A program made the position numbers and the translations under genes. A DNA stretch of 64,000 bases, taken from Rubrobacter tropicus (GTDB lineage Bacteria; Actinomycetota; Rubrobacteria; Rubrobacterales; Rubrobacteraceae). Below the pieces are notes generated by a model. It was not told the origin of the DNA. It saw only the letters and a list, made by a program, of their open reading frames with translations, and ran no database searches. Positions 31,989 through 41,470 of the stretch are shown here, piece after piece (the stretch's first letter is position 1; every line of letters begins with the position of its first letter). Location of the stretch: the NCBI RefSeq assembly GCF_011492945.1, contig NZ_CP045119.1:62001-126000 (forward strand). The letters run 5' to 3'.

Positions 31989-33164
31989 ATGAAGCTACGC
32001 GCTTACCAGGACGGAGACGGCGGGACGCTCAGGCGGCTCCTTTGGATGGCATTCGGGGACGACATGTCGGGGACCTGGGACTATTACGATCCGCGGCAGA
32101 ACCCGCGGCTGGACCCGGAGCAGGTGCACGTGATCGAGGAGGACGGCGAAGCCCGCGCGAGCGCCACCGTGCTGCCGATGGAGGTCTTCGTGGACGGGAA
32201 GCCGGCGGCGATGGGGGGTGTTGCCGCCGTCATGGTCCACCCGGCTTACAGAAGGAGGCGCTACGCCGGGGAGTTGATGAAGGCCGCCCTGTACGATCTG
32301 CGCGACCGCGGCGTCGGCCTGTCCATGCTCTCGCCCTTCGCGCACGCCTTCTACCGGTCCTTCGGCTACGAGCTCGCCAGCGAGGCCGTCGAGTACACGC
32401 TAAAGCCGACTGACCTTCCCACGGATCCCGGTCAGGCCAACCTGCGGGCGTACCGCGAAGGGGACCTGCCCCGGATGATGGAGTTGCATGAGGCGGAGGC
32501 GCGGGAGCACCAGCTCTGCGCGCTCAGGAGCGAGGCGTTCTGGCGCAGAGTACTCGGCCGCAAGGACTTCGAGGCCGCCGTCCACGACGCGGGGGACGGG
32601 GTGGACGGGTACATGATCTACAAGATGACCGGATACAGGGAGGGTCGCGAGCCCGAACGCCGCCTCGAAGTGCAGGAACTCGTGGTCGCCACGCCCGAGG
32701 CGCGGCGGGCCCTCCTCTCCTTCCTCGGCGCCCTCGACCCCGACGCCTTCGACATCAGGCACTGGACCAGCCGCGAAGACCCGCTCCACCCGTACCTGCG
32801 AAGCTCCTACGTCGAAGCCAAAGTAGAGCCCGACCAGATGCTGCGCCTGGTGGACGTCGAAGGCTCTTTAGGCCACCTGAACAGAGAGGCGGGCCCCCTC
32901 GTCCTCGAAGTCTCCGACGACGCGATCCCCGAGAACGCGGGCGAGTACACCATCGTGGGCGGCGAGGTCGTGCGGGGGGCCGAGGCCGAAGATCGGGTGG
33001 CGTTGGACGTGCGCCAGTTGGCGCAGCTCTACGCTGGATACCTTCCCGTCCGCCGGCTGGCCCGGCACGGTCTCGTCAAAGCCAGTTCGTCCGCGGCCCT
33101 AGATCTCCTCGAACAATCCTTCCCGACAGGAGATCCCATGCTCTTCGCGCCGGATCATTTTTAG
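31989..33164 (+). CDS. Eis-type GNAT N-acetyltransferase
   Basis: About 391 residues with the enhanced-intracellular-survival (Eis) layout: an N-terminal GNAT domain with the acetyl-CoA loop VHPAYRRRRYAGELM, the conserved FAHAFYRSFGYE with the candidate general-acid tyrosine, a second divergent GNAT domain, and an SCP-like C-terminal domain (VALDVRQLAQLYAGYLPV). The chain ends in Asp-His-Phe; in Eis proteins the terminal carboxylate acts in catalysis. Members acetylate multiple amines of aminoglycosides or lysines. The frame opens earlier, but GGAGG lies just before ATG 31989 and a TAGAAT box at 31954-31959. The TAG stop starts a heptad element. Confidence 0.88.
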   Translation: MKLRAYQDGDGGTLRRLLWMAFGDDMSGTWDYYDPRQNPRLDPEQVHVIEEDGEARASATVLPMEVFVDGKPAAMGGVAAVMVHPAYRRRRYAGELMKAALYDLRDRGVGLSMLSPFAHAFYRSFGYELASEAVEYTLKPTDLPTDPGQANLRAYREGDLPRMMELHEAEAREHQLCALRSEAFWRRVLGRKDFEAAVHDAGDGVDGYMIYKMTGYREGREPERRLEVQELVVATPEARRALLSFLGALDPDAFDIRHWTSREDPLHPYLRSSYVEAKVEPDQMLRLVDVEGSLGHLNREAGPLVLEVSDDAIPENAGEYTIVGGEVVRGAEAEDRVALDVRQLAQLYAGYLPVRRLARHGLVKASSSAALDLLEQSFPTGDPMLFAPDHF

Positions 33165-33340
33165 CTTTCAGCGGTCGGCTATCAGCCTTCAGCTTCCGGG
33201 TCTTGGGCCAAACTCCTTCGCGGACTCGAACCTTCAACCGATGCGCGGCTGTAAACTACGAACGACTTGGCGCAAAGCACTCGATCCGAGGAAAAAAGCT
33301 GACCGCTGAAAGCTGACCGCTGAAAGCGGCCGACCAAAGG
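33162..33340. repeat. Inverted heptad repeat element between Eis-like and LLM genes
   Basis: Left arm: TAG stop, then GCTTTCA, GCGGTCG, GCTATCA, GCCTTCA, GCTTCCG (33164-33198). Right arm: GCTGACC, GCTGAAA, GCTGACC, GCTGAAA, GCGGCCG (33299-33333). The arms are near-complementary, so the transcript could fold into a long hairpin with a core of about 100 bases. Confidence 0.82.
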
Positions 33341-33348
33341 GAGGCCAC

Positions 33349-34347
33349 ATGAAAACCACGGGCACCGTAGGCTACGCGGCGATGTTCGAGCAGTTCCATC
33401 CGACGGACCTGTTGAAGTGGTGCAAGACGGCGGAGGATTCGGGTTTCTCGTCCGTGATGGCCTCGGACCACTTCCACCCGTGGACGCCCGAGCAGGGCGA
33501 GAGCGCCTTCGTGTGGAGCTGGATGGGCGCCCTGGGTGCTACGACGAACCTGCGCTTCGGGACGGGCGTTACGCCACCGGGCTTCCGCTACCACCCGGCC
33601 ATCATCGCCCAGGGCGCGGCGACGCTCGAGGCGATGTACCCGGGGCGTTTCTGGCTCGGGCTCGGGGCCGGCGAGGCGCTCAACGAGCACGTCGTCGGCG
33701 AGTACTGGCCCGAGGCGCCTACAAGGCTGCGCATCCTCATGGAGTCGATCGAGGTCATAAGAAGGCTGTTCACGGGCAAGGTCGTTAAGTACCGGGGGGA
33801 TCACATCCGGCTGGAGAGCGCGAGGCTCTACACCATGCCCCAGACGCCGCCCCCGATCTACGTCGCAACCGCGGGCCCCTTGCAGAGCCGCAGGACGGGC
33901 GAGTTCTGCGACGGGATCATCACCGTGGGCGCCGCGGACGAGAAGATAAAGATGCTCATGGAGAAGTTCGAGGAGGGTGCCCGCCGGGCGGACAAGGATC
34001 CGTCCACGATGCCGCGCATGATCCAACTCCACGTCTCCTGGGCCGACAGCCAGCGGGAGGCCGAAGACCAGGCCGTGAAGGAATGGCCCAACGGCGGGAT
34101 GCCCTTCCCCAAAGGCGACATCCGCAACCCCGAGGACTTCGCCGCGATGGCCAAGCAGGTCTCCATCGAGAACTTCAAGAACCGCGTCTTGACATCGGCC
34201 GACCTCGACGAGCACCTCGACCACGTCCAGCACTACGTGGACCTGGGCTTCGACGAGGTCTACGTCCACAACGTCGGGCGCAACCAGGACGAGTTCATCC
34301 GGGCCTACGGCGAGCGCGTCATCCCCAAGCTGCGCTGGCCTGAATAG
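33349..34347 (+). CDS. F420-dependent LLM-class oxidoreductase (F420-glucose-6-phosphate dehydrogenase-like)
   Basis: A 332-residue luciferase-like TIM-barrel enzyme of the group close to F420-dependent glucose-6-phosphate dehydrogenase (TIGR03557-like). Signatures: GYAAMFEQFHPTDLLKW, SVMASDHFHPWTPEQGE (conserved acidic and His residues at the F420 site), FGTGVTPPGFRYHPAIIAQG, MYPGRFWLGLGAGEALNEHV. It differs from true Fgd, so its substrate is unknown. GGGAGG lies shortly before ATG 33349. Confidence 0.87.
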   Translation: MKTTGTVGYAAMFEQFHPTDLLKWCKTAEDSGFSSVMASDHFHPWTPEQGESAFVWSWMGALGATTNLRFGTGVTPPGFRYHPAIIAQGAATLEAMYPGRFWLGLGAGEALNEHVVGEYWPEAPTRLRILMESIEVIRRLFTGKVVKYRGDHIRLESARLYTMPQTPPPIYVATAGPLQSRRTGEFCDGIITVGAADEKIKMLMEKFEEGARRADKDPSTMPRMIQLHVSWADSQREAEDQAVKEWPNGGMPFPKGDIRNPEDFAAMAKQVSIENFKNRVLTSADLDEHLDHVQHYVDLGFDEVYVHNVGRNQDEFIRAYGERVIPKLRWPE

Positions 34348-34364
34348 GAGTCCAGCCCCACGAG

Positions 34365-34415
34365 CCGTTGCTTTTTGGCTTGCTGACAGCTGACAGCTGA
34401 AAGCTGACCGCTCTA
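34365..34415. repeat. Heptad repeat array at the formamidase stop
   Basis: GCTGACA, GCTGACA, GCTGAAA, GCTGACC, GCTCTAA (34382-34416), where CTA 34413-34415 is the minus-strand stop. Single-armed on the side of the plus-strand gene. Confidence 0.75.
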
Positions 34416-35330
34416 ATCAGGCAGGTGACGCTTGGGGCATCGGGCCACGAGGGAGTAGACGGTGTCGACCATGTTGCCCACGTAGAGTTCGCCGACCTGG
34501 GTGAGCAGCTGGTAGGCGTCGAACTTCTCGAAACCGTGGTCTTCTGTGAGCCACCCGACCAGCTCCGCGTAGGCTATGCGGGCGGCGTCCTCCATGGGGC
34601 GGGCGCTGCCCACGGTCATTATGTGCTCGTCGGACTCGATGCGCGGCCAGAGGATGTCCCTTCCTTTTATGATCCGGAAGGTGACCGTGACCTTCGCCGA
34701 GACTTCGAGGGCGACGCCGCAGAGCTCGCCCTGGCCCTGGGCCACGTGGCAGTCGCCGGTGTAGAACAGGGCGCCGTCGGCCCGCACCGGCAGGTAGACC
34801 GTGTTGCCTGGCCTGGTGTCCGGCACGTCCATGTTGCCACCGTGGTCGCCGGGGGAGAGGGCCGAGCGCGCCTCGATGGCCGGCGCGGTGCCGATGGTCC
34901 CTACGAAGGGGCGGACCGGTATCTCCCAGTCGCCCTTGCGGGCCACGTCGCCGTCTATCTGGTACTTCCACACCCTCTCCGGCAGCGGCTCCTGCAGGGT
35001 GGCGGTGAGGTTCGTGGAGGTGAGGCCGCCGAAGAAGGGCACGAGGCAGCTCGCCGCCCAGTCGCGGGTGAATTCTATGTCCTCTATCTTGACGGCCAAA
35101 GTGTCGCCGGGCTCGGCGCCCTCGACGAAGATCGGGCCCGTCTGCGGGTTGAGGTAAGGCCCGAGAGATTCGCTCGGAACGTCGTCCTCTGAGGTGATGG
35201 AGCCGCCGAAGGCGTCCTCGGTATATATGGTTACCGTCTCCCCGTCCGCGACCCTCGCCACGGGCTCGGCGTAAGGGCCCATCGTGAACTGGTGGTCGCC
35301 CTCCTGGACTATCTCCCGAATCTCCGCCAT
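34413..35330 (-). CDS. Acetamidase/formamidase family protein
   Basis: A 305-residue FmdA_AmdA family amidase, hydrolysing formamide, acetamide or similar small amides to ammonia and the acid. Typical segments: GDTLAVKIEDIEF, RPFVGTIGTAPA, SPGDHGGNMDVPDTRPGNTV, LFYTGDCHVAQGQGELCGVA (metal and substrate residues Asp/His/Glu) and the C-terminal YQLLTQVGELYVGNMVD. ATG 35330 has GAGGGGAG 6-7 bases upstream. It is divergent from the nucleobase-salvage cluster and fits with it as a nitrogen-releasing enzyme. Confidence 0.88.
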   Translation of the reverse strand: MAEIREIVQEGDHQFTMGPYAEPVARVADGETVTIYTEDAFGGSITSEDDVPSESLGPYLNPQTGPIFVEGAEPGDTLAVKIEDIEFTRDWAASCLVPFFGGLTSTNLTATLQEPLPERVWKYQIDGDVARKGDWEIPVRPFVGTIGTAPAIEARSALSPGDHGGNMDVPDTRPGNTVYLPVRADGALFYTGDCHVAQGQGELCGVALEVSAKVTVTFRIIKGRDILWPRIESDEHIMTVGSARPMEDAARIAYAELVGWLTEDHGFEKFDAYQLLTQVGELYVGNMVDTVYSLVARCPKRHLPD

Positions 35331-35571
35331 GAGTTCTCCCCTCTCGCAGGCCAGCCCCGGGACTCTAGCAAGACGAAACCCCACGCTCAACGGGGGAGAC
35401 GAGGTCGCCCCGCGGGGCTTCGTGGGCGAGGGTGGGAAGGGGCCCTCGCCCGCGCAGAAGGCAACGGGGAGAAATTCTGGAAATTTATGCGTTTTTGCTA
35501 TGGCTTAACGCGCCACCGTCTGCCAATATGTGGCACTTTTTGTGGAGATCCGAGACGAAGGGAGAACGGGC
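35331..35571. promoter_or_regulatory. Divergent intergenic region ahead of the nucleobase cluster
   Basis: About 240 bases. A GC-rich part is followed by an AT-rich promoter-like part (35470-35515: TTCTGGAAATTTATGCGTTT, TTGCTATGGCTTAA) just before the permease gene. No riboswitch fold was recognised. Confidence 0.4.
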
Positions 35572-37068
35572 TTGGAGGGTAGTAACGAGGGAGGGTTGAG
35601 GGGCGGGGCCCTCTCCACGCTGGAGGCGATGGTCGTCTCGATGGGTTTCATGGCGCCTTCGGTGGCGATGTTCTTCAACACGCCGTTCATAGCCGGGTTC
35701 GCGGGTGCCGCGATGCCGCTTGCCATGCTGTTCTCGTTCGCGGCGGTCTTTCTCGTCGCCCTGGGGTTCTCGCAGCTCGCCAGCAGGACGGCGTCCGCGG
35801 GGAGCGTCTACGCGTTCGTCTCCAACGCCATAAACCCGAAGACGGGCTTCATGGGGATGTGGTTCTTCATAATCGGGTACGGCATCTTCGAGGCGGCGAC
35901 GTACTCTATCTTCGCCTCCTTCACCAGCGAGCTCATGGAGCGCACCTTCGGCCTCGCGGTGCCCTGGATCATCCCCTTCCTCGTCATCGCCGGGCTGGTC
36001 TACACGCTCTCGGTGCTCGGCGTCACGCAGTCCGTGCGGGGGGGACTCGTCTTTCTGGTGTACGAGATCGTCATCGTCACTATCTTGCTGCTCGCGGTGA
36101 TCTTCCAGGGCGGAGCCGAGGGGAACACGCTCGCGGTCTTCAACCCGGCGACGGGCAGCGGGATCGGCGGCGTCTTTCTTGGCATGATCTTCGGGATAAT
36201 GTCCTTTGTCGGGTGGAAGGCCGCGGCCTCTCTGGGCGAGGAGACGCGCGACCCGCACACGAGCATCCCGCGGGCCCTTCTCGGGGCGGTGGCCGTGATC
36301 GGGCTCTACTACGTCTTCGTTACCTACGCGGCTACCATCGGCTTCGGCCCCACCAACATGGACCGCTTCGCCGGGGACACCGCCTGGTTCGACACCCTGA
36401 CCCGCGAGTACCTGGGGGCCGGTTGGGCGCCTTTCGTCGGCATCGCCGCCCTCACCGGCGCGATAGCCTCGGCTATAGGCATCCACAACTCCACGGTCAG
36501 GCTCATCTACTCCCTCGGGCGCGACGGGGTGCTGCCGCGGGCGCTCGCGAAGGTGCACCCGACCCGCCAGTCGCCCTACGTGGCCGCTTCGGTCCAGGCC
36601 GGTTTCTCCGTGGTGCTCGGCATAGTCTTCAGCGCCTTCATCTTTCCGGATCCGGCGACCACCTACGGGTACTTCGGGGGGCTGGGGACGCTGGCCGTGC
36701 TCTTCGTCTATATCTTCATAAACGCCTCGGTCTTCCTGTACTTCTTCAGGAAGGAGCGCGAGAACTTCTCGGTGTTGCGTCACGCGGTCATACCGCTCGT
36801 CGCGACGGCGGCGGTGTGCTTGCCGATCTACGGGCTCATCTATCCCGTGCCCGACCCGCCGTTCAACCTGTGGCCGTACCTGATCGCGCTCTGGGCCCTG
36901 ATCGGCCTACTCTTCCTGTTCGTCATCTCCCGCCGCCGCCCCCAGCTGGTCGAGGTCATGGGCCGCGCCTTCTCGGAGTCCGGCGACGAGCCGGATACGG
37001 CGCAGGAGGACGTACTCGGGGCCAGGGAACGCCGGGAGCGGCCCGCCGCGGACCCCGCGGACAGGTGA
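35572..37068 (+). CDS. APC-superfamily amino acid/amine permease
   Basis: About 498 residues, twelve hydrophobic helices. The first helix has the APC unwound-region motif AMVVSMGFMAPSVAMFF, followed by FAAVFLVALGFSQLASRTAS and AGSVYAFVSNAI. The middle has FGIMSFVGWKAAASLGEE with the conserved Glu. The C-terminus is a hydrophilic tail. Substrate could be an amino acid or amine; context suggests a nitrogen compound. The start is uncertain: GTG 35530 and GTG 35542 are in frame; TTG 35572 is favoured because GAAGGGAG precedes it. It lies 15 bases before codA. Confidence 0.85.
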   Translation: MEGSNEGGLRGGALSTLEAMVVSMGFMAPSVAMFFNTPFIAGFAGAAMPLAMLFSFAAVFLVALGFSQLASRTASAGSVYAFVSNAINPKTGFMGMWFFIIGYGIFEAATYSIFASFTSELMERTFGLAVPWIIPFLVIAGLVYTLSVLGVTQSVRGGLVFLVYEIVIVTILLLAVIFQGGAEGNTLAVFNPATGSGIGGVFLGMIFGIMSFVGWKAAASLGEETRDPHTSIPRALLGAVAVIGLYYVFVTYAATIGFGPTNMDRFAGDTAWFDTLTREYLGAGWAPFVGIAALTGAIASAIGIHNSTVRLIYSLGRDGVLPRALAKVHPTRQSPYVAASVQAGFSVVLGIVFSAFIFPDPATTYGYFGGLGTLAVLFVYIFINASVFLYFFRKERENFSVLRHAVIPLVATAAVCLPIYGLIYPVPDPPFNLWPYLIALWALIGLLFLFVISRRRPQLVEVMGRAFSESGDEPDTAQEDVLGARERRERPAADPADR

Positions 37069-37083
37069 GGGAGGCTCGGGCGT

Positions 37084-38352
37084 ATGTATGACCTGATCTT
37101 GCGCGGGGCCCGGCTCGACGGCGACCTCGTGGACGTCGCTGTTACCGGGGGACGGATCGAGCGCGTGGCGCCAGGCATCGGCGGGACCGCGGCGCGCGAA
37201 ATAGACGCAGGGGGCCGGCTCCTCTCGCCGCCGTTCGTCGAGTCGCACGTGCATCTGGACACCACGCTCACGGCCGGGCAGCCGCGGTGGAACGGTTCGG
37301 GGACGCTCTTCGAGGGGATCCAGATCTGGTCCGAGCGCAAGAAGGAGATCTCGCGCGAGGACGTGATCGGGCGCGCCACCCAACTTCTCCGCTGGCAGGC
37401 GGCCCAGGGCGTCCTCCACGTCCGCACCCACGCCGACGTAACCGACCCGGAGCTCACAGGCCTGAAGGCGCTTCTGGAGCTGCGCGAGCAGGTCAGATCC
37501 TGGATCGAGGTCCAGGTCGTCGCCTTTCCGCAGGAGGGACTCCTCTCCTACCCGAAGGGGGCGGAGCTCATGGAGGAGGCGATGAAGCTCGGGGCCGACG
37601 CCGTCGGGGGCATCCCGCATTTCGAGCACACCCGCGAGATGGGCGCCGAGTCCGTCAAGGAGACCTTCCGCCTCGCCGAAAAATACGACAGGCCCGTGGA
37701 CGTCCACTGCGACGAGACCGACGACCCCGAGTCCCGCTTTCTCGAAGTGATGGCGGCGGAGGCCATAAGGACCGGGATGGGTGACCGCGTCACCGCGAGC
37801 CACACGACGGCGTTCGGCTCATACGACAACGCCTACGCCTTCAAGCTGATGGGTTTCCTGGTGAAGGGCGGGATTAACTTCGTCGCGAACCCGCTCATCA
37901 ACATAACCCTGCAGGGGCGCTACGACGCCTACCCGAAGCGGCGCGGCATCACCCGCGTCAAGGAACTCTGGCAGAACGGCCTGAACGTCTCTTTGGGCTA
38001 CGACGACGTGATGGACCCGTGGTACCCGCTCGGCACCGGCGGGATGCTGCAGCCGGCCCACATGGCCGTCCACGCCTGCCACATGACGGCCCGCGAGGAG
38101 GTCGTCGCCTGCTTCGACATGGTGACCGAAGGCGGCGCGAGGACGCTGGGCCTGGAAGGGTACGGGCTCGCGGAGGGAAGCCCGGCCGACTTCGTCCTCG
38201 TGGACGCGCCCGGGAAGTGGGAGGCGGTGAGGCGGCTCGCCGCGACGACGCTGGTGGTCAGGGGGGGAGAAGTAATCTCCGAGACCCGACCGGCCGAGAC
38301 GCGGCTCATGGGCGAGGTCGTGGACTTCGAGCGAAGGGGAGGACAGGGATGA
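37084..38352 (+). CDS. codA: Cytosine deaminase
   Basis: Deaminates cytosine to uracil and ammonia. The 422-residue protein aligns throughout with E. coli CodA: HVHLDTTLTAGQPRWN (metal ligands), RTHADVTDPELTGLKA, QVVAFPQEGLLSYP, HCDETDDPESRF (catalytic Glu), SHTTAFGSYDNAYAFKLM, and GYDDVMDPWYPLGTGGMLQ. All metal and catalytic residues seem in place. The ATG start is followed 4 bases later by another ATG out of frame. Its stop overlaps the start of the NCS1 permease (ATGA), giving a codA-codB-like pair. Confidence 0.93.
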   Translation: MYDLILRGARLDGDLVDVAVTGGRIERVAPGIGGTAAREIDAGGRLLSPPFVESHVHLDTTLTAGQPRWNGSGTLFEGIQIWSERKKEISREDVIGRATQLLRWQAAQGVLHVRTHADVTDPELTGLKALLELREQVRSWIEVQVVAFPQEGLLSYPKGAELMEEAMKLGADAVGGIPHFEHTREMGAESVKETFRLAEKYDRPVDVHCDETDDPESRFLEVMAAEAIRTGMGDRVTASHTTAFGSYDNAYAFKLMGFLVKGGINFVANPLINITLQGRYDAYPKRRGITRVKELWQNGLNVSLGYDDVMDPWYPLGTGGMLQPAHMAVHACHMTAREEVVACFDMVTEGGARTLGLEGYGLAEGSPADFVLVDAPGKWEAVRRLAATTLVVRGGEVISETRPAETRLMGEVVDFERRGGQG

Positions 38353-39806
38353 GCGGCGGACCGATGGACGGGCGCGGGGAGCTGGCGGAGGCGACGCACC
38401 TTGAGCGGCACAACGCCGTAACGCCCGTCCCTGAGGGGCAGAAGGACGCGACGGCGCTCGACCAGTTCTGGATCTGGGCCGGGGCGAACATAGCCCCGAT
38501 CAACTGGGTCCTCGGGGCGCTCGGGATCGTGCTGGGGCTCGGGTTCCGGGACACCGTGATCGTGCTCGCCGTCGGTAACGCCATCGGCGTGACCATCTTC
38601 GGCCTCTTCGTCCTCATGGGCCAGCGGACGGGCGTAACACAGATGGTCCTGAGCCGGAGCGCGTTCGGACGCCGGGGGGCTTACCTGCCTACCGTCTTCC
38701 AGATGGTCATAGCGACCGGCTGGATCGCCATAAACACCTGGATCATCCTCGACCTCACCGCCGCCCTGCTCGAAAGACTCGGCATCCCCGGCACGCCGGT
38801 AACAAAGGTGGTTCTGGTCCTCCTGATCATGGCCGTCCAGGTCGGCCTCGCCACCCTCGGCTTCTATGCGATCCGCACGTTCGAGAAGTTCACGGTGCCC
38901 GTTACGCTCGTCATCCTGGTCGTGATGTCCATAGTCGCGTGGACGGGCGGCGACATCCGGTGGGGCTACGCCGGGGAGGTCACCGGCGCCGAGCGCTGGA
39001 CCGCGATGAGCCAGGTAATGACGGCCATCGGTATCGGCTGGGGCATCACCTGGCTTGCCTACGCCTCCGACTACTCTCGCTTCGTACCGCGCTCGGTGCC
39101 CCGGGGCCGCCTCTTCTGGGCCGGCGCTCTGGGGCAGTTCGTGCCCGTGCTGTGGCTCGGTATCCTCGGGGCCTCTATCGCGACGACGGGTACCGGGGCC
39201 GACCCGGCCGTCATCATCGTGCAGACTTTCGGGGCGCTGGCGGTGCCGGTCTTGTTGCTCGTTATCCACGGGCCCATCGCCACGAACATCCTGAACGTCT
39301 ACTCGATGTCGGTCTCGGCGCTTGCGCTGGACATCAAGATCCCGCGCCACGTGTTGACGGTCATCGTCGGTGTTCTCGCGACGGCGTTTACCATCTATTT
39401 GGTCTTCGCCGGCAGCGTCGCCGAGCAGCTCGACGCGTGGCTGGTGGGCGTCGTGGCGTGGGTGAGCCCGTGGGCGGCGATCATGCTGGTCCACTTCTAC
39501 GCGATCCGGCGCGAGAACATAGACATAGAGGCCCTCTACCAAAACCCAAACGAGTCCCGCGTGGGCGACGTGAACTGGGCGGCGATGGGCTCGCTGCTCG
39601 TCGGGCTGGTGATGACGTGGCTCTTTCTGTACGGGCTGATCCCGCCCCTGCAAGGGGCCGCCGCCCGGGCCCTGAACGGCCTCGACCTCTCCTGGCTGGC
39701 CGGGATGCTCTCGGCGGGCCTACTCTACTACGCCCTCTACAAACTCGGATTCGTGACCCGCGGAAGCACCGCCGGGCCGTCGCGGGCCGGGGGCACAGGA
39801 GCTTAG
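38349..39806 (+). CDS. NCS1 family cytosine/purine permease
   Basis: A 485-residue permease with about twelve helices. N-terminal WIWAGANIAPINWVLGALGI, then AVGNAIGVTIFGLFVLMGQR and GVTQMVLSRSAFGRRGAYLP, and ATGWIAINTWI with the substrate-site Trp/Asn, are NCS1 signatures. Translationally coupled to codA, so cytosine is the likely substrate. The frame opens at 38019, but ATG 38349 in the codA stop overlap is the start. A 257-base gap follows before the next gene. Confidence 0.9.
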   Translation: MSGGPMDGRGELAEATHLERHNAVTPVPEGQKDATALDQFWIWAGANIAPINWVLGALGIVLGLGFRDTVIVLAVGNAIGVTIFGLFVLMGQRTGVTQMVLSRSAFGRRGAYLPTVFQMVIATGWIAINTWIILDLTAALLERLGIPGTPVTKVVLVLLIMAVQVGLATLGFYAIRTFEKFTVPVTLVILVVMSIVAWTGGDIRWGYAGEVTGAERWTAMSQVMTAIGIGWGITWLAYASDYSRFVPRSVPRGRLFWAGALGQFVPVLWLGILGASIATTGTGADPAVIIVQTFGALAVPVLLLVIHGPIATNILNVYSMSVSALALDIKIPRHVLTVIVGVLATAFTIYLVFAGSVAEQLDAWLVGVVAWVSPWAAIMLVHFYAIRRENIDIEALYQNPNESRVGDVNWAAMGSLLVGLVMTWLFLYGLIPPLQGAAARALNGLDLSWLAGMLSAGLLYYALYKLGFVTRGSTAGPSRAGGTGA

Positions 39807-40063
39807 GAGGCCGGCGACCTCTTCTTCCGCCACAGGCACAGCCCGTACCTGGGGCTATTCGTAAGGGGTCGGGTCGTCCGCACGCTGGTCCGGGGATCAC
39901 GGTCCTCGGAAGATAGCGTCCGCGCCGGTCGGAAGGCCCTTGCGGCCTGCCGGGTAGGGGAACGTCGGGGCCCGTTCGTCGCCGCGGATCTTTCGATTGA
40001 CGGGGAGCCGCGGGGTGTGCGAGAGTAGGCGTACACGCGGTCGCTTAGGGAGAGGAGAGCACT
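39807..40063. promoter_or_regulatory. Intergenic region upstream of dihydropyrimidinase
   Basis: 257 bases without a supported gene. A possible -35 TTGACG (39996-40001) lies shortly before the gene. GGAGAGGAGAG precedes ATG 40064. A second promoter here would separate the dihydropyrimidinase operon from codA. Confidence 0.35.
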
Positions 40064-41470
40064 ATGGGCGAGCTGCTTTTTACCGGGGGAACGGTCGTCA
40101 CGGCCGAGGGCAGCTACCGCGCCGACGTGCTCGTCGAGAACGGCAGCATCTCGGCGGTCGGCGCGAGCATCGGCTCCGACGGGATCGAAACGGTGGACGC
40201 CTCGGGGTTGATGATCATGCCCGGCTTCATCGACGCCCACACCCACATGGACATGCCCTTCGGCGGCACCATGACCGCCGATGACTGGGCCACGGGCACC
40301 GAGGCCGCAGCAGCGGGCGGAACGACGACGATCATTGACTTCGCCCTCCAGGAAGAGGGCGGCACCCTGGCCGGCGCCTTCGACGCCTGGACGGAGAAGG
40401 CCAGGGATAGGGCCGTAATAGACTACGGCTTCCACGTCGCCATCACGGACCTGCGGGACGACATAAAGGCGGAGCTTCCGAGCCTGGCCGCGAAGGGCGT
40501 GGCCTCCGTCAAGATCTTCATGGCCTACAAGGGAACCCCGCTCTACACCGAGGACGACGACCTCTTCGAGACTTTGCAGCTCTCTAAAGACGCCGGCGTC
40601 CTCGTCCTGGTCCACGCCGAGAACGGCGACGCCATAGCCAAGTTGCAACAGCAGGCGCTCGCCCGTGGGGACACGGCGCCGAAGTTCCACGCGCTCACCC
40701 GGCCCGAGGCCGTCGAGGCGGAGGCGACCAACAGGGCTATCCGGCTCGCCGAGGTCGCCGGAGCACCGATACTGGTGGTCCACGTCTCATGCGCCCCGGC
40801 GCTCGAGGCCATCCACCTGGCCCACGAGCGCGGCCAGACCGTCTACGCCGAGACCTGCCCCCAGTACTTCGCCTTCGAGTACGAGGACCTCGCCAGGGAA
40901 GGCTTCGAGGGCGCCAAGTACGTGTGCTCCCCGCCCCTGCGCGACCCGTCCAACCGGCCGGCGCTCTGGAACGGGCTCAAGACGGGCGACCTGCAAATAT
41001 TCGGCTCCGACCACTGCGCGTTCAACTACGAGGGCCAGAAGGAGCTGGGCAAGGACGACTTCACCCTGATCCCAAACGGCATCCCCGGCGCCGAGGAGCG
41101 CGCCATGACCCTCTGGACGCTCGGCGTGCGTGAAGGGAAGCTCTCTGAGAACCAGTTCGTCGCCGCTCTCTCGACCAACCAGGCCCGCATCTACGGCGCC
41201 TACCCCAGGAAGGGGACCCTCGCCCCCGGCGCGGACGCGGACATCGTCCTGTGGGACCCCGAGCTCTCGACGACGGCGACCGTGGACAACCGGCACGGCA
41301 ACGTGGACTACACGCCCTACGAGGGCAGGTCGTTCACCGGGGGGCCGGCGGCGGTGTACGTGCGCGGGAACCTGGTCTACAAGGACGGCGAGGTGGTCGG
41401 CGAGCGTGGTTCGGGCCGGTTTGTGGAGCGGAAGTTCACCGCTACAAAGGGATTGGAGGTTCGAGTATGA
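40064..41470 (+). CDS. Dihydropyrimidinase / hydantoinase
   Basis: Opens the ring of dihydrouracil (or hydantoins) to N-carbamoyl-beta-alanine. The 468-residue amidohydrolase shows the first metal motif DAHTHMDMPFGG, the carboxylated lysine in ASVKIFMAYKGTPLY, the HAENGD motif, HVSCAPALEAIHLAHERGQT and FGSDHCAFNYEGQKE. It is followed, with overlapping stop/start, by an aminotransferase and a carbamoyl amidohydrolase, the next enzymes of reductive pyrimidine degradation. That order favours dihydropyrimidinase over other hydantoinases. Confidence 0.92.
   Translation: MGELLFTGGTVVTAEGSYRADVLVENGSISAVGASIGSDGIETVDASGLMIMPGFIDAHTHMDMPFGGTMTADDWATGTEAAAAGGTTTIIDFALQEEGGTLAGAFDAWTEKARDRAVIDYGFHVAITDLRDDIKAELPSLAAKGVASVKIFMAYKGTPLYTEDDDLFETLQLSKDAGVLVLVHAENGDAIAKLQQQALARGDTAPKFHALTRPEAVEAEATNRAIRLAEVAGAPILVVHVSCAPALEAIHLAHERGQTVYAETCPQYFAFEYEDLAREGFEGAKYVCSPPLRDPSNRPALWNGLKTGDLQIFGSDHCAFNYEGQKELGKDDFTLIPNGIPGAEERAMTLWTLGVREGKLSENQFVAALSTNQARIYGAYPRKGTLAPGADADIVLWDPELSTTATVDNRHGNVDYTPYEGRSFTGGPAAVYVRGNLVYKDGEVVGERGSGRFVERKFTATKGLEVRV

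Noticed and set aside
35485-39653. Very long minus-strand open frames opposite the permease, codA and NCS1 genes
   Set aside because: They are mirror frames produced by high GC. Their translations are low-complexity Arg/Glu/Asp/Gly-rich with no domains, while the plus-strand products are clear family members.
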